Shown one piece after another: positions 45,286 through 55,247 of a stretch of 64,000 nucleotides of DNA. Numbering within the stretch: position 1 is the first letter of the stretch; each line of letters starts with the position of its first letter. The position numbers were made by a program, and so were the translations under genes. The notes below the pieces were generated by a model. The model ran no database searches and was not told the origin of the DNA. It was given only the letters and a program-made list of their open reading frames with translations. Source of the stretch: OLB4 sp002050165 (GTDB lineage Bacteria > Bacteroidota > Ignavibacteria > Tepidaquicellales > Tepidaquicellaceae); contig SZPC01000002.1 of assembly GCA_030263475.1 (NCBI GenBank), forward strand, positions 1 to 64,000, read 5' to 3'.

Positions 45286-46761
45286 TTAATCCAATAGTAT
45301 TATTCCAGCTGGTACTGAACCGGTTTCAATTACCTGTTGTAATACTGTGTAATCTGAAGTTCTGATGATTGAGTTAACACCGATGCTTGTGCTACTGACC
45401 AACGGGTGATGCCCGTTAAAACCCTCAAGCGATTCATTTGATATGAAAGCATACTGACCATCAGGACTGAAAACTATTCCATGTGGTTGAAGCCCGACGT
45501 TCGGTATCGTTCGTATTACCGTTTGTGTCGCAACATCAATAACGCTAACACTGTTTGAGTTCCTGTTGCATACCCATAACTGCTGACCGTCAGGTGTGAA
45601 CGATAAAAGTAACGGTGAACGTCCGACTTCAATATCGCGCACAAACTGTAAATCGGAAGATTTGTAAACCTTAACAACACCATTGTCGGTTGTATTTGCA
45701 GGCCCGATGCAACAGACGAATAAATAATTTCCGTCCGGTGAAAGTTTTTTATCGAATGGTCTGATTAAACCGGTTCCGTTGCCGTTAGGCGGAACCTGCG
45801 GAGACATTGGTACTGCATATTCAATTTCTAGTTCAGCTGTACTTATTTTGAAAACCCATTCACCATGGCTTGCTGTTGTGTAAATGTATTGACCATCGGA
45901 TGAAATCACAATCCCGTGAGTTGCTGTCATCCTGATATCGGACAGAGTGTCTGTAACCTGCATTGTTGCGGTATTGAACTTTCTGATGTCTCTTTCAACT
46001 CCCGCTACGTTGTAATTAGTAACAAACCCTGTTGTTCCATCGGGTGAGATTGCAATGTGAGCAGGGTTATCGCCGACGTTTGCGGCACCAAGGATTGTGT
46101 ATGGATAATTTGCATCAATTTTTAAAACCTGTCCACCGGAAATCATACTTACATATACAAAGTCTTTTGCTTTATCGGCAATGACGTAATGAGGTGCTTT
46201 TAATTGTTGTGCATCGTCAAGTTTTACAAGCCTTGTTAATAAAAATCTGTCTGGATCAATGACTGCTAAAAGGTCAGAACCTTCGTTTGTAATGAAAAGT
46301 TTTTTACTGATACTCGTATGCGCAACATTACCGTTGACATCTTTTGCCCCATCGTCAATGTAGTTCATAAAGAATTCAACTTTCTCCGGTGAAAGTTTGT
46401 GAAACTGGTCGAGTTCCGGGTTCAGTAGGGATTTTACAGGCGCAACATTTGTATCTGAATTTATAATTGCTGTGAAGTGTGACCAGAAACTTGAATAGGG
46501 AACGATGATTGCGCCGTTTTTTGTACCGTTCATTGTTTTTGTCCAATCTTCAAGATTTAAACCACCGGCCTGATCTTCATTATTGTGGCAAGAGGTAGCA
46601 TTGCAACCGGATGCATTGAGCTCTGTTTCAATCGCAACGGGAAATCTGACTACATTTTCGGGTAACAGAAAATCCTGTTCACATCCCTGAAACCAAAATG
46701 CAAAAGTGTAAACTATGAAAGATAACACCGATACAACAAAATATTTCTTTACTCTTTTCAC
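45286..46761 (-). CDS. YVTN/YncE-like beta-propeller with c-type haem-like motif
   Basis: 491 residues from GTG. A signal peptide ends at FQGC (Cys27, lipobox-like), so it may be a lipoprotein. Residues about 40-150 form a small cytochrome-like region with CNATSCH (Cys53, Cys58, His59; a CX4CH haem site) similar to the domains found in front of propellers in Planctomycetes and Bacteroidota. From about 150 to the end are YVTN repeats (LFITNEGSDLLAVIDP, LWVCNRNSNSVSVIDV, AFISNESLEG). Whether haem is bound is not shown by sequence alone. Forms an operon with the barrel-like gene. Confidence 0.78.
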   Translation of the reverse strand: MKRVKKYFVVSVLSFIVYTFAFWFQGCEQDFLLPENVVRFPVAIETELNASGCNATSCHNNEDQAGGLNLEDWTKTMNGTKNGAIIVPYSSFWSHFTAIINSDTNVAPVKSLLNPELDQFHKLSPEKVEFFMNYIDDGAKDVNGNVAHTSISKKLFITNEGSDLLAVIDPDRFLLTRLVKLDDAQQLKAPHYVIADKAKDFVYVSMISGGQVLKIDANYPYTILGAANVGDNPAHIAISPDGTTGFVTNYNVAGVERDIRKFNTATMQVTDTLSDIRMTATHGIVISSDGQYIYTTASHGEWVFKISTAELEIEYAVPMSPQVPPNGNGTGLIRPFDKKLSPDGNYLFVCCIGPANTTDNGVVKVYKSSDLQFVRDIEVGRSPLLLSFTPDGQQLWVCNRNSNSVSVIDVATQTVIRTIPNVGLQPHGIVFSPDGQYAFISNESLEGFNGHHPLVSSTSIGVNSIIRTSDYTVLQQVIETGSVPAGIILLD

Positions 46762-46962
46762 TAAACTTTTTTATACGAAGATAATAAAACCCAATCTCAA
46801 TTGATAATGATTTAAATCAAATTCTGCGGAAATAATAACAGATTTAAAATATTGGGCGTGAAAATGATTTCGAGGAAAGGTTATTTCAAACAAGAATACT
46901 TAATATTGACCTTTAAAGTCCATAATTGTACTGGTAGTCTCTCAATATTGTTGCTGCAAAAG

Positions 46963-49530
46963 TTAAAACGATCTTGAGAAATTTAATTTCAAAAATAAAT
47001 CATTTGAGTTTCCATATTCGAACACACTTTCCCTATAAAAACTTTGTTCAATCGAGAAACCAAATTTAAACAGATCTTCAAGAGTCAGATTACTAATGAA
47101 ATATAGGCTTTTCTTGTTGTTTAATTTTCTTTCTTCAGAAAAAGTTAACCCGAATGTATTACTCCAGGCATCTGAGATTGTGTAAACGCCATACATGTCC
47201 AGAGCAAATGAGGTTGATTTAATGATTCCCGATTTATTAGTAAATGATAAACTCCCGCCAATACTGAAAGGAGACTTCAGAAAAGTTAAATTATCATTAA
47301 ACAACAATGTCAATATACTAAAATCGTTAGACCCATCTTTAGTATTACTGTTTTGGAAATTTACCATAAAACTTGCAGAGTTGTTGTAAAATTCAGTAGC
47401 ACCATTTATTCCAGTCATTAATGTAAATATATTCGCGTTAGATTCGAGTTTTATCGAATCTGCCGCATCATTATTCGATGAGAAGAAAGGTTTATAATTT
47501 AAGATGATGTAAGGTATATTTTTGAAGTTTAGCTTTAAACTAAAGCCCATTTTCAAAATTTTGCTTGTTGTTCTATTAAGATTAGCAATGTTATTTTGTT
47601 CTCTTTCAACTGTTATCTCACCTTGTATTAGTTTATTTAAGAATGTTTGGTTTAATAAAAATTTTATTGAACTTAAGTCGTTCCGCAATCCCGGAGATCC
47701 GAGTGAAACATAACCTGGTCCGATTGATTTTAAGCTAAGTTCAATTTTTGTCCCAGATTCGGAATTCTTGAATTTTACGCCCGCCTCATACAAATAGTCA
47801 AACTGAGTACTAATTTTCGGACTAATCAAATTATTTAAAATTGAAGGAAAATCCTCGATAACTAAGTCTTGAGCTGTTATGTCCCTTGTAAAAATTGAAC
47901 CGTAAATTTCTCCACCAATTTCCAACATATCATTAAATAATCTTATCTTTCCAGAAGTACCCATTACGATATTTTCTTTTGGAGTAATATTTCCGTAATC
48001 AGAAATAGAGTTTTCTTTGTCCCATGCTTTGAGGAATGTAAGATGGAAGTGAGAACCATCCTTCGAACCCACCCCAGTTCTTCCCGATGCGAGGTATCTT
48101 CGGAAACTCTGCTTCTCTATAGCATCCAAATTCTTTAAACCTGAGATTGCAAAGTAAAAAATTCCCGGATTAAACTCGAAATCTGCACCAGTAAGTTTTG
48201 TACCGTTTAAAGAGTATTTAGAATAATTAGGATAAATATCGCCCAAACCTATCGTTTTGAAGTTATTTATTATTTTCAACAACGAGCCCATTTTTTCTTT
48301 GCTCTTATTTAATGCATCCTCTTTCAGCTTGTCTTTCCAGGTTTCCAGGTCAAATAGAAATGCAAAACTATTGATGTTTTGTTTTAATTCATCCTGTTGG
48401 TTATCAAAGTAAAGATTTAATGAAACAGGTAATCCGAAAAATATAAAACGTGGGATAAATTCTACGTTGAGAATATTGTGATTTAAATCTGATCCGACAG
48501 GAGTTTTATTTAAAAGTTTGAATTCAGAATTTAAATCATATTTAAACTCGAATGGTTTTGTTTCCGGCGAATATTCTAGTACCGGGATATTTTTTCTGAA
48601 AAAATTTATCTTTACAGAATTATTTGCAAATGTGCTTTCTTTTTGTTTAATCCGAATATCATTTTTAATTGTATTTTCGAATTCTTCAATCTCATTATAG
48701 TCATTAATCTTAGATGAGGAAATTGAACTTCTCAGAGAATCGTTTATTTCGCCAACATCTTTAAACGGGCTTTGATAACTAAATTCATAAACCTCGCTTT
48801 CATTATAAAGAGTATTGTTGATATAAGTTCTAACCATCCAGGCATATTTATTACCGCTTATTAGTTTAAAAGCTGCAAGCGGGTATTGGAAGACATTTGC
48901 CATGATATTTTTTTTCGAGAAATAATTTTGATTTGAAGACATTGCAGAAATACCGGTTTGCCTTTCAAGGATTTCCTTAATTATGATTTCATAACTCAAA
49001 GAGTTATTCCCCGGCGAGGGTGTTGGTGGTAACCAATTGAATGTTGGTTGCAGTTCTCTAACTACTTCTCCGTCGCTTGGGAAAATAAGCTCCGGTTCAG
49101 AAATATTGAGTATTTCAAAATTTGCGCAGGTTGAACCCAGTTCTACATTTGTTGAAGCGGAAAAAACGTGAACACATATACTATATACGCCCGTTTGAAA
49201 TGAACCTGTTTTGGTCAGAGTTCGATCAACTTCGTCTGAATATTTTGTAACATCAACAGGACTAAGTTCACTCGCAGTAACCCGTTTAATTCCGCTTGGC
49301 ATATTAAACATTCCGGTTTTTGCTTCTAATAATAATACAGAAGAACTTTCTACCGTCCCGTATAAATAAACTTGTTCAGCATTCCCTGGGTTTACAAGTG
49401 TTACTTTCCATAAGTCTTCAGTTTTGAATTGGAATGGAGGTGGTTGATCAAGAATGACCTGAACTTGTGAATTAACTGAATTAGTTATATTCATCAATAA
49501 TATGAATGTAAAAAAAATCAAGGTTTTCAT
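46963..49530 (-). CDS. large exported protein: Ig-like N-terminus plus probable outer-membrane barrel
   Basis: 855 residues. Signal peptide, then an N-terminal module of about 250 residues (LDQPPPFQFKTEDLWKVTLVN; TGVYSICVHVF; SGNKYAWMVRT) that is shared with the 1591-residue protein just upstream in the transcript. Residues about 330-855 are rich in alternating strands, and the last residue is Phe (KLNFSRSF), as in outer-membrane barrels. No T9SS sorting domain. Function unknown. The gap to the upstream gene is 14 bases. Confidence 0.72.
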   Translation of the reverse strand: MKTLIFFTFILLMNITNSVNSQVQVILDQPPPFQFKTEDLWKVTLVNPGNAEQVYLYGTVESSSVLLLEAKTGMFNMPSGIKRVTASELSPVDVTKYSDEVDRTLTKTGSFQTGVYSICVHVFSASTNVELGSTCANFEILNISEPELIFPSDGEVVRELQPTFNWLPPTPSPGNNSLSYEIIIKEILERQTGISAMSSNQNYFSKKNIMANVFQYPLAAFKLISGNKYAWMVRTYINNTLYNESEVYEFSYQSPFKDVGEINDSLRSSISSSKINDYNEIEEFENTIKNDIRIKQKESTFANNSVKINFFRKNIPVLEYSPETKPFEFKYDLNSEFKLLNKTPVGSDLNHNILNVEFIPRFIFFGLPVSLNLYFDNQQDELKQNINSFAFLFDLETWKDKLKEDALNKSKEKMGSLLKIINNFKTIGLGDIYPNYSKYSLNGTKLTGADFEFNPGIFYFAISGLKNLDAIEKQSFRRYLASGRTGVGSKDGSHFHLTFLKAWDKENSISDYGNITPKENIVMGTSGKIRLFNDMLEIGGEIYGSIFTRDITAQDLVIEDFPSILNNLISPKISTQFDYLYEAGVKFKNSESGTKIELSLKSIGPGYVSLGSPGLRNDLSSIKFLLNQTFLNKLIQGEITVEREQNNIANLNRTTSKILKMGFSLKLNFKNIPYIILNYKPFFSSNNDAADSIKLESNANIFTLMTGINGATEFYNNSASFMVNFQNSNTKDGSNDFSILTLLFNDNLTFLKSPFSIGGSLSFTNKSGIIKSTSFALDMYGVYTISDAWSNTFGLTFSEERKLNNKKSLYFISNLTLEDLFKFGFSIEQSFYRESVFEYGNSNDLFLKLNFSRSF

Positions 49531-49544
49531 GATTAGTAGTTTTT

Positions 49545-52500
49545 TTAATAATCATTTTTTTCAAAATCCCTTTGCAACCTTGTTATACAAATACATCCCT
49601 CTTTGAATTCAAAACATCTGCCACCTTGACATTTGTATTCACATTCCTCACACGAGTCTGAAAATTTATGCTCAGTTGTATTTCCTGCTTGAAAAATTCC
49701 TCCATCAAGCAAAGTTGTTTCACCATTTTTATTAATCTCATAAACAATCCATAAATATATTTCACCTTTAATTAAATCAGGAAAACTTGATGGGTAATTA
49801 AGAGATTCAGTTGCCGTGTTAACTTCAAAGTATGGCACTTTGTTAACTAGTTCATTTTCAATATCAGCTAAATTTGTTAGTCCGTCTTTTTGTGCGATTT
49901 CAATCAGGCGAAACAATTTAATATTATTTGAACCACCTGAATTCTCCCATTTAAAATCCGGGCGTAATGAAAAATTAGGATTAAATAATGTTGGTGATAC
50001 ATTTGGGTTTTTAACCCCTAAGTTTAACAATTGAAGTTTTCCCAGATCAATTGGCTTAAAAGATTTTCTTACCCAGAATGTAACTTCGCTCTCACCACAA
50101 AGAGAACCCGGAGGATTGCAATACACAAAAAATTGAATTTTGTATTTTACGGGAAAAAAAATTGGACCAGCGAAATTGAAACTAAAAGATTGTCCATAAG
50201 AATTTGGGAGTGTGATATCAACATCATTCTTGGTTATTCTGTAAGTGTATTTTCTCATACAATGAGGATCACCGCAATTATAGTTAGGAGCTGAAATGGT
50301 GTAAGATCCCGCTGCAAGTGTTTGTGAGAAAGTACTACCGAAATTTATGGAGTGAATTTGACCATTGTTACTTAATGTTACTGAATTCCCCTCCCAACCT
50401 AAACAGTCACAACCGGTAGGTTTTTTTTCCACCTTCACGACCAAAGTACAAGGTGGACAACTTTTCCCATTGCAATCTGCGCTTAATATTACACTGTATA
50501 TTCCGGGAGAAGAAAAATTAAAATGAAATCCACTATTTCCAATGCCATTGCCGGAAATTGGACCTTCTACTTTCCAATGAATTGATGATTTACAGTCCTT
50601 AGGGATACAGGCGTACCCGTAATTTATTGAAATGTTAGTTGGCTTTTTTAGTGAAATCGTATCGTTGCAGTTTAGCTTTTTCTTTAAATCATCGGCTTTA
50701 AGTTTTGGGTTTGTTGTTTCAATAGAATAATTCATGTTAATCCACTCGCCGCATTTACATCTGTCAGGTGGTTCAATATTTATTATTATTTGACAGGAAT
50801 CACATTTTCTGTTGCCACAAAACACATCATAATTTAGAATATATGTGCCGGGGGTATTAAACAAATGATTGGCAATTTGTCCGGTTCCGTTAATAATGAT
50901 CGGTGGCGTTACTTCATCACCTTTTATTGTCCATAAGTATGATGTCTCACAATTGGATTTACAGGAATAAGTTGGTAAACTAAAACTAAACTGATCATTC
51001 AATTTTCCTTTTATTGTTGAATTACATTCAACCTTAGATTTTTTCCCGTTTATAGTTACGTTTATTGTATTACCATCTTTCCAGTTTCCACACTCACACC
51101 CGGTTGGTTTGCAGTCCGGTAATTTCCCGCAAACTTTAAACTCGCACGTATCCGAAGGTAGATCAGGCCTTATAACTTTAAAAACAAAACATAACGGATT
51201 TACTTGAGGACCCGAATAAGTAAAGCTGAAATTATTAAGCCCGGGATTAAGAAGCGTGGAGGAAGGATTTGTAACAAAAGTATTTGGAACTACTTTCTGG
51301 ATTAACGCAGATCCCCCGGTTAAATTGTTAATACTTGACCAAACCTTATACGATGGATTTCCTGTTGGATTTATTTCTTTACAAGTAATTGAATCAATTT
51401 TAATATCAAAGTTGCAGTCGAAAGAGCCACAAAGTGGCACAGTTAAACAATAATCATCTGAAAAACAACAGTTGCTCCATGCTTCTGTATGATCATAAAG
51501 GCCAACCTTAAAACAGATATTCGAATTAGGGGTTACTCCGCTAATATTCGTGGATAAAACTGGTGATACCCCATCTGGTAATATGTTTACATTGAAGTCT
51601 GAAGGTGTAATGGTTAGACCGGTAGGCGTAGAAACACTTAACTTTAAACCCTGTGCAATCCACGTTGCGGAATTTAATACTTGGAAATTATATGTAAATG
51701 TACCATCAGAATTACATATCAGGGTATCATTGAAAATTTGAGCACACGTATCGCTCGTAGGTGGTGGCGGGATACAGTTTGTTTTTAAAGTATCGGTACA
51801 CATAATCGAATCATTTCTTATCCACCTCAAAACTAAAGTTTGTGGTGATGTAGAGTAACCGCCTAAACAAAAATTCAATAAAGAAATATTGTTTCCGTTG
51901 GGAACAGGTGTTGTCCATACCGGAGTTTTAAATATGTTAACAAGAGTAGGAGAAACTGATGGAACAGCGCTACCGACCCAACCGGCACTCATTGTTCGCT
52001 CTCTAAAGAAAACCCCGGGGTCTAAAGTCTCCAATTGCAATTGATCGAAATTATTAACATTTAAATTTTTTATTGTTACATCGTAGCAACAATTATATGG
52101 ATCCTCATTTTTGAGATTTGCGTTCAGTGTTGTTGTATCACAAATACACTCAGGTATTAAAATACATAAAGTGTCAAAACACCAGCAGCAGGTATCTGGA
52201 CTTATGTACTTCATTTGTACACAAACCTGAGTATTTGGTTGTGCGCCGGTAATACTAAATTCTGCACTGCCAGTATTACTTGGTGATACATCTGGAGAAA
52301 GATTAAATAAAGATGGTGCAACAGTAATTCCAGTTGGACTTAAAACTGTATATTCAATGCTATCAAACGGAAAATGTGAAATATTTGTAAATGAATATTC
52401 AATATTATAATTATCTCCATCGCATTCTACATCAACCGAATCAGGTATAACACATGGAATCTCACAATAACTTTCTACAGTATCGGAACAGATAACGCTG

Positions 52501-54320
52501 TCATTATTTTGTCCGCCCATCCAACTAATAACCATTTGCTGAGGTGAATTCATAAAATTCAAGCAATATGATAATACATCGTTCATCGTTCCGGGAGGAA
52601 AAGTTACATTCGGATAATTCGGAAGTATTTCAATAAGGTTTGAATTTATGGTATTCGCAAAAACAGATGAACTATTTATAATCACTGAAGAAGTTATAAA
52701 AGTCGTTGGTGATAATGGGAAAATATTTATAGCTCTGACATCTGAAGTGTTTTGTGGGTGTTGCAAGTTTAGGCTCCAGCAACAACCTGATTGAACAACA
52801 TTAGAAAATATTTCCGCAGAAAATGAATCACACGGATCAGATTGAATTTCACTTTCCCTCATACAAAAATCATCGAAATTGATATATATCTTTCTATAGC
52901 TGGAAGGTCTAGCATTATCATCTGCTGTTATCATTATGTGTGTTATTCCATTGCTCGGTAAAATACTGGAGTTGAATGAAATGCTTTGTGCTGACCAAGT
53001 ATTTGTAAAAGAAACTGGGGTGGTTATAATACCCAATAGAACAACCTCTACCGAAGGATCAGCACTTGTCCACAAATTAACATTTGTTGGATTCGCATTA
53101 GAACCAGTTGGTGTAGCAGCTAGCACAGCATCTGGGTTATATACCCCATAAATACCAATGCTTACAGGTTCATCACTTGTCAGTTGCGCATTAGCTATGT
53201 TGAAATTAAATGAATACGTTCTAATAGGCGTTCTTGAGATGGGTGTTTCTAACTTATTATACATGCCTTCCCTGTAAGTATTCGATGTAGTATTTGTAGT
53301 TGTTGTGTTTTCAATCCACATTCCAGCATAGATATTAGAATTTGGTGTCGGAGCTGTTCCTGTTGATTTAGAACCATTTGTGCAATGTAAGTCAGCTAAA
53401 GAACTATTGCCCCACATCGCTCTCCAGCCAGTAGCTAAATTAATATCTTGGTCGGTGTTCGCATTCGGATCTCCTGTTATTTCTTCAAAATTACCATTCA
53501 TGAAATAATTGCCAGGACAAAAATCAGGATCAGGATTGTTGCAAAATAATGTGATTGAATCTATACTTCTTGAAAATCCCCACACCTCACTCTTCACTTC
53601 CCCACTCTTCACTCCCCACGCATAACTCTTTCCTTCCTCAAACTTCGGAGCATTAAGCGGATACGAAAATGCCGTTGCCTTTATCTCTTCTTTTTCAAAA
53701 AATGCCTTGTTTCTTTCCATCGCTCCTTCGGGTGTTTGTCCTTTCTTCATTTCTACTATCTTCAATGTATATCCGCCGTCGGGCATCTTGCCGCTGTATG
53801 ACCAGGTGAATATTAAGGACATCTTTTTGTCAATTTCCTGACCATCCGAAGGATTTATTAACGATAATATTCCCGATTCCTGAACTTCCTGATTTATACA
53901 GTCACTTCCAAGTTCTTCGTTTATTCCCGAGGAAAATACATTTACGCAAATTTCATAACTGCCCGCAGGAAATTTTCCCTGTCGTATAAGAGATTCTTTA
54001 TATTTTGGGTTTTTTGCAGTGTAATCTATTTCCGGTGTTTTTGGCAAATCAGAAACTTTCATATTCTTTGTCTCTTTTGCTTTAAGTGTAATGTTTACCG
54101 TCTTGCCTGTAGCGATTAAGCCGTCTTTTTCTTCAACTGCCGTTCCTTTAAGGTAAACCTCCAAATTTTCATCTGAGCTATTAAAGAGCGTAAATGTCCA
54201 CAAATCCGCAATGTTTAGTTGATTTGGAGGCGGTTGGTTGAGTTTAATCGTTACTTGAGAATAAATGAAGTTTGCTGTAAATAAAACAATTGAGATTGCT
54301 GTTAGTATTAAATGTCTCAT
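49545..54320 (-). CDS. giant Cys-rich modular exported protein
   Basis: 1591 residues with a signal peptide (LTAISIVLFTANFIYSQ). Residues about 20-260 match the N-terminal module of the 855-residue neighbour (LNQPPPNQLNIADLWTFTL; AGSYEICVNVF; GKSYAWGVKSG). A lectin-like section (about 270-490, YFMNGNFEEI, INFDDFCMRESE) follows. Then come alternating modules holding CC pairs (SGCCWSLNL, about 510; TCCWCFD; YNCCYDVTI, about 741; SNCCFSDDYC). Three Cys-rich repeats start CECGNW (about 1075), CKCGEW (about 1188) and CDCLGW (about 1302). The end is cysteine-rich without NPFNP. Probably a surface or matrix protein; family not named. Confidence 0.75.
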   Translation of the reverse strand: MRHLILTAISIVLFTANFIYSQVTIKLNQPPPNQLNIADLWTFTLFNSSDENLEVYLKGTAVEEKDGLIATGKTVNITLKAKETKNMKVSDLPKTPEIDYTAKNPKYKESLIRQGKFPAGSYEICVNVFSSGINEELGSDCINQEVQESGILSLINPSDGQEIDKKMSLIFTWSYSGKMPDGGYTLKIVEMKKGQTPEGAMERNKAFFEKEEIKATAFSYPLNAPKFEEGKSYAWGVKSGEVKSEVWGFSRSIDSITLFCNNPDPDFCPGNYFMNGNFEEITGDPNANTDQDINLATGWRAMWGNSSLADLHCTNGSKSTGTAPTPNSNIYAGMWIENTTTTNTTSNTYREGMYNKLETPISRTPIRTYSFNFNIANAQLTSDEPVSIGIYGVYNPDAVLAATPTGSNANPTNVNLWTSADPSVEVVLLGIITTPVSFTNTWSAQSISFNSSILPSNGITHIMITADDNARPSSYRKIYINFDDFCMRESEIQSDPCDSFSAEIFSNVVQSGCCWSLNLQHPQNTSDVRAINIFPLSPTTFITSSVIINSSSVFANTINSNLIEILPNYPNVTFPPGTMNDVLSYCLNFMNSPQQMVISWMGGQNNDSVICSDTVESYCEIPCVIPDSVDVECDGDNYNIEYSFTNISHFPFDSIEYTVLSPTGITVAPSLFNLSPDVSPSNTGSAEFSITGAQPNTQVCVQMKYISPDTCCWCFDTLCILIPECICDTTTLNANLKNEDPYNCCYDVTIKNLNVNNFDQLQLETLDPGVFFRERTMSAGWVGSAVPSVSPTLVNIFKTPVWTTPVPNGNNISLLNFCLGGYSTSPQTLVLRWIRNDSIMCTDTLKTNCIPPPPTSDTCAQIFNDTLICNSDGTFTYNFQVLNSATWIAQGLKLSVSTPTGLTITPSDFNVNILPDGVSPVLSTNISGVTPNSNICFKVGLYDHTEAWSNCCFSDDYCLTVPLCGSFDCNFDIKIDSITCKEINPTGNPSYKVWSSINNLTGGSALIQKVVPNTFVTNPSSTLLNPGLNNFSFTYSGPQVNPLCFVFKVIRPDLPSDTCEFKVCGKLPDCKPTGCECGNWKDGNTINVTINGKKSKVECNSTIKGKLNDQFSFSLPTYSCKSNCETSYLWTIKGDEVTPPIIINGTGQIANHLFNTPGTYILNYDVFCGNRKCDSCQIIINIEPPDRCKCGEWINMNYSIETTNPKLKADDLKKKLNCNDTISLKKPTNISINYGYACIPKDCKSSIHWKVEGPISGNGIGNSGFHFNFSSPGIYSVILSADCNGKSCPPCTLVVKVEKKPTGCDCLGWEGNSVTLSNNGQIHSINFGSTFSQTLAAGSYTISAPNYNCGDPHCMRKYTYRITKNDVDITLPNSYGQSFSFNFAGPIFFPVKYKIQFFVYCNPPGSLCGESEVTFWVRKSFKPIDLGKLQLLNLGVKNPNVSPTLFNPNFSLRPDFKWENSGGSNNIKLFRLIEIAQKDGLTNLADIENELVNKVPYFEVNTATESLNYPSSFPDLIKGEIYLWIVYEINKNGETTLLDGGIFQAGNTTEHKFSDSCEECEYKCQGGRCFEFKEGCICITRLQRDFEKNDY

Positions 54321-55196
54321 GGGTCTTTTTCGGGTTTTATGGTTGTTTAAACTTTTTGCAAATTAATATCGATGTAATAGTTTCTTTGATGCAGGGTTCA
54401 ATTTATAAATTAGCTTCTTTCAGTGAATTGTTGGTCTTAGAGAATTCATAATTTTAAAAATTTCATGGAAAAAAAACTTTTTCATTTAGTTTATGTGTAA
54501 ATCAATACACTTATACAAATACAAAATATATTATCCTTTCACGATTGTTTAGAACGATTGCGAAATAAATGGCACCTCCATCCCGGGCTTTGAAAATAAT
54601 TAATTTGATTTCTCAGGTAGTAAATATCCACCGCTTCAACAAGTAAGGTTCTATCTCTAAACGATACTCGCTGAATCTGTTGATTGAGTGTGTAAGTATG
54701 TAGTTACTAAGATTCAGTAAAAAAGGACATAAGTTCCTCTAACTTACCGAATTAATTGATTGGGAGAATGAGTGATTAAATAAGCTCAGTCCTTAAAATT
54801 TTTATAAGAACTTTATATATTACTTAAATAAAAAAGCAGTATTATTAAACTTTAAAAAGAATGCAGATATTACTTAGACGTTAACCATTGCTCTATTGAA
54901 CCTCAATGTAAATTAATAGTATGCTCAATTTCTTTTCCATTTCTCAGTTAAATTTTGTCACGGTTAAACGAGTTGTCTTGGGCTACAAAATGGAAAAACT
55001 CACCATTTTCAAAAACTGAGATGTGAATTGATTTTCAATAATATCTTAAATTATTCCTCAGAATATTCCAAATAAACCGTAATCCGTAACATAGGTTCAC
55101 TTCTTAGTTTTGTTGGTGCATATTTATTAAAAATAAATTTAAATGTCAAGTCACAAAATACAAGTAACTTTGTTTGGGGTTTAGTTGAATAAAAAA
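54321..55196. other. long intergenic region without a gene
   Basis: About 875 bases between two minus-strand genes. All frames are broken by stops and no ORF above about 20 codons looks real. An eight-base inverted repeat CTGAATCT/AGATTCAG lies at 54671-54678 and 54710-54717. The section next to 54320 should hold the promoter of the giant Cys-rich gene. Confidence 0.6.
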
Positions 55197-55229
55197 CCCC
55201 CCACACTTTATGCTTGTAAGTGTGGGGGG
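55197..55229 (-). terminator. strong rho-independent terminator of the LVIVD gene
   Basis: CCCCCCACACTT at 55197-55208 pairs perfectly with AAGTGTGGGGGG at 55218-55229, a twelve-base stem with nine-base loop. Six A at 55191-55196 give a U-tract on the minus strand. It lies just after the stop of the gene at 55248-56645. Confidence 0.93.
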
Positions 55230-55247
55230 TAAGCTACGTGATAAAAA

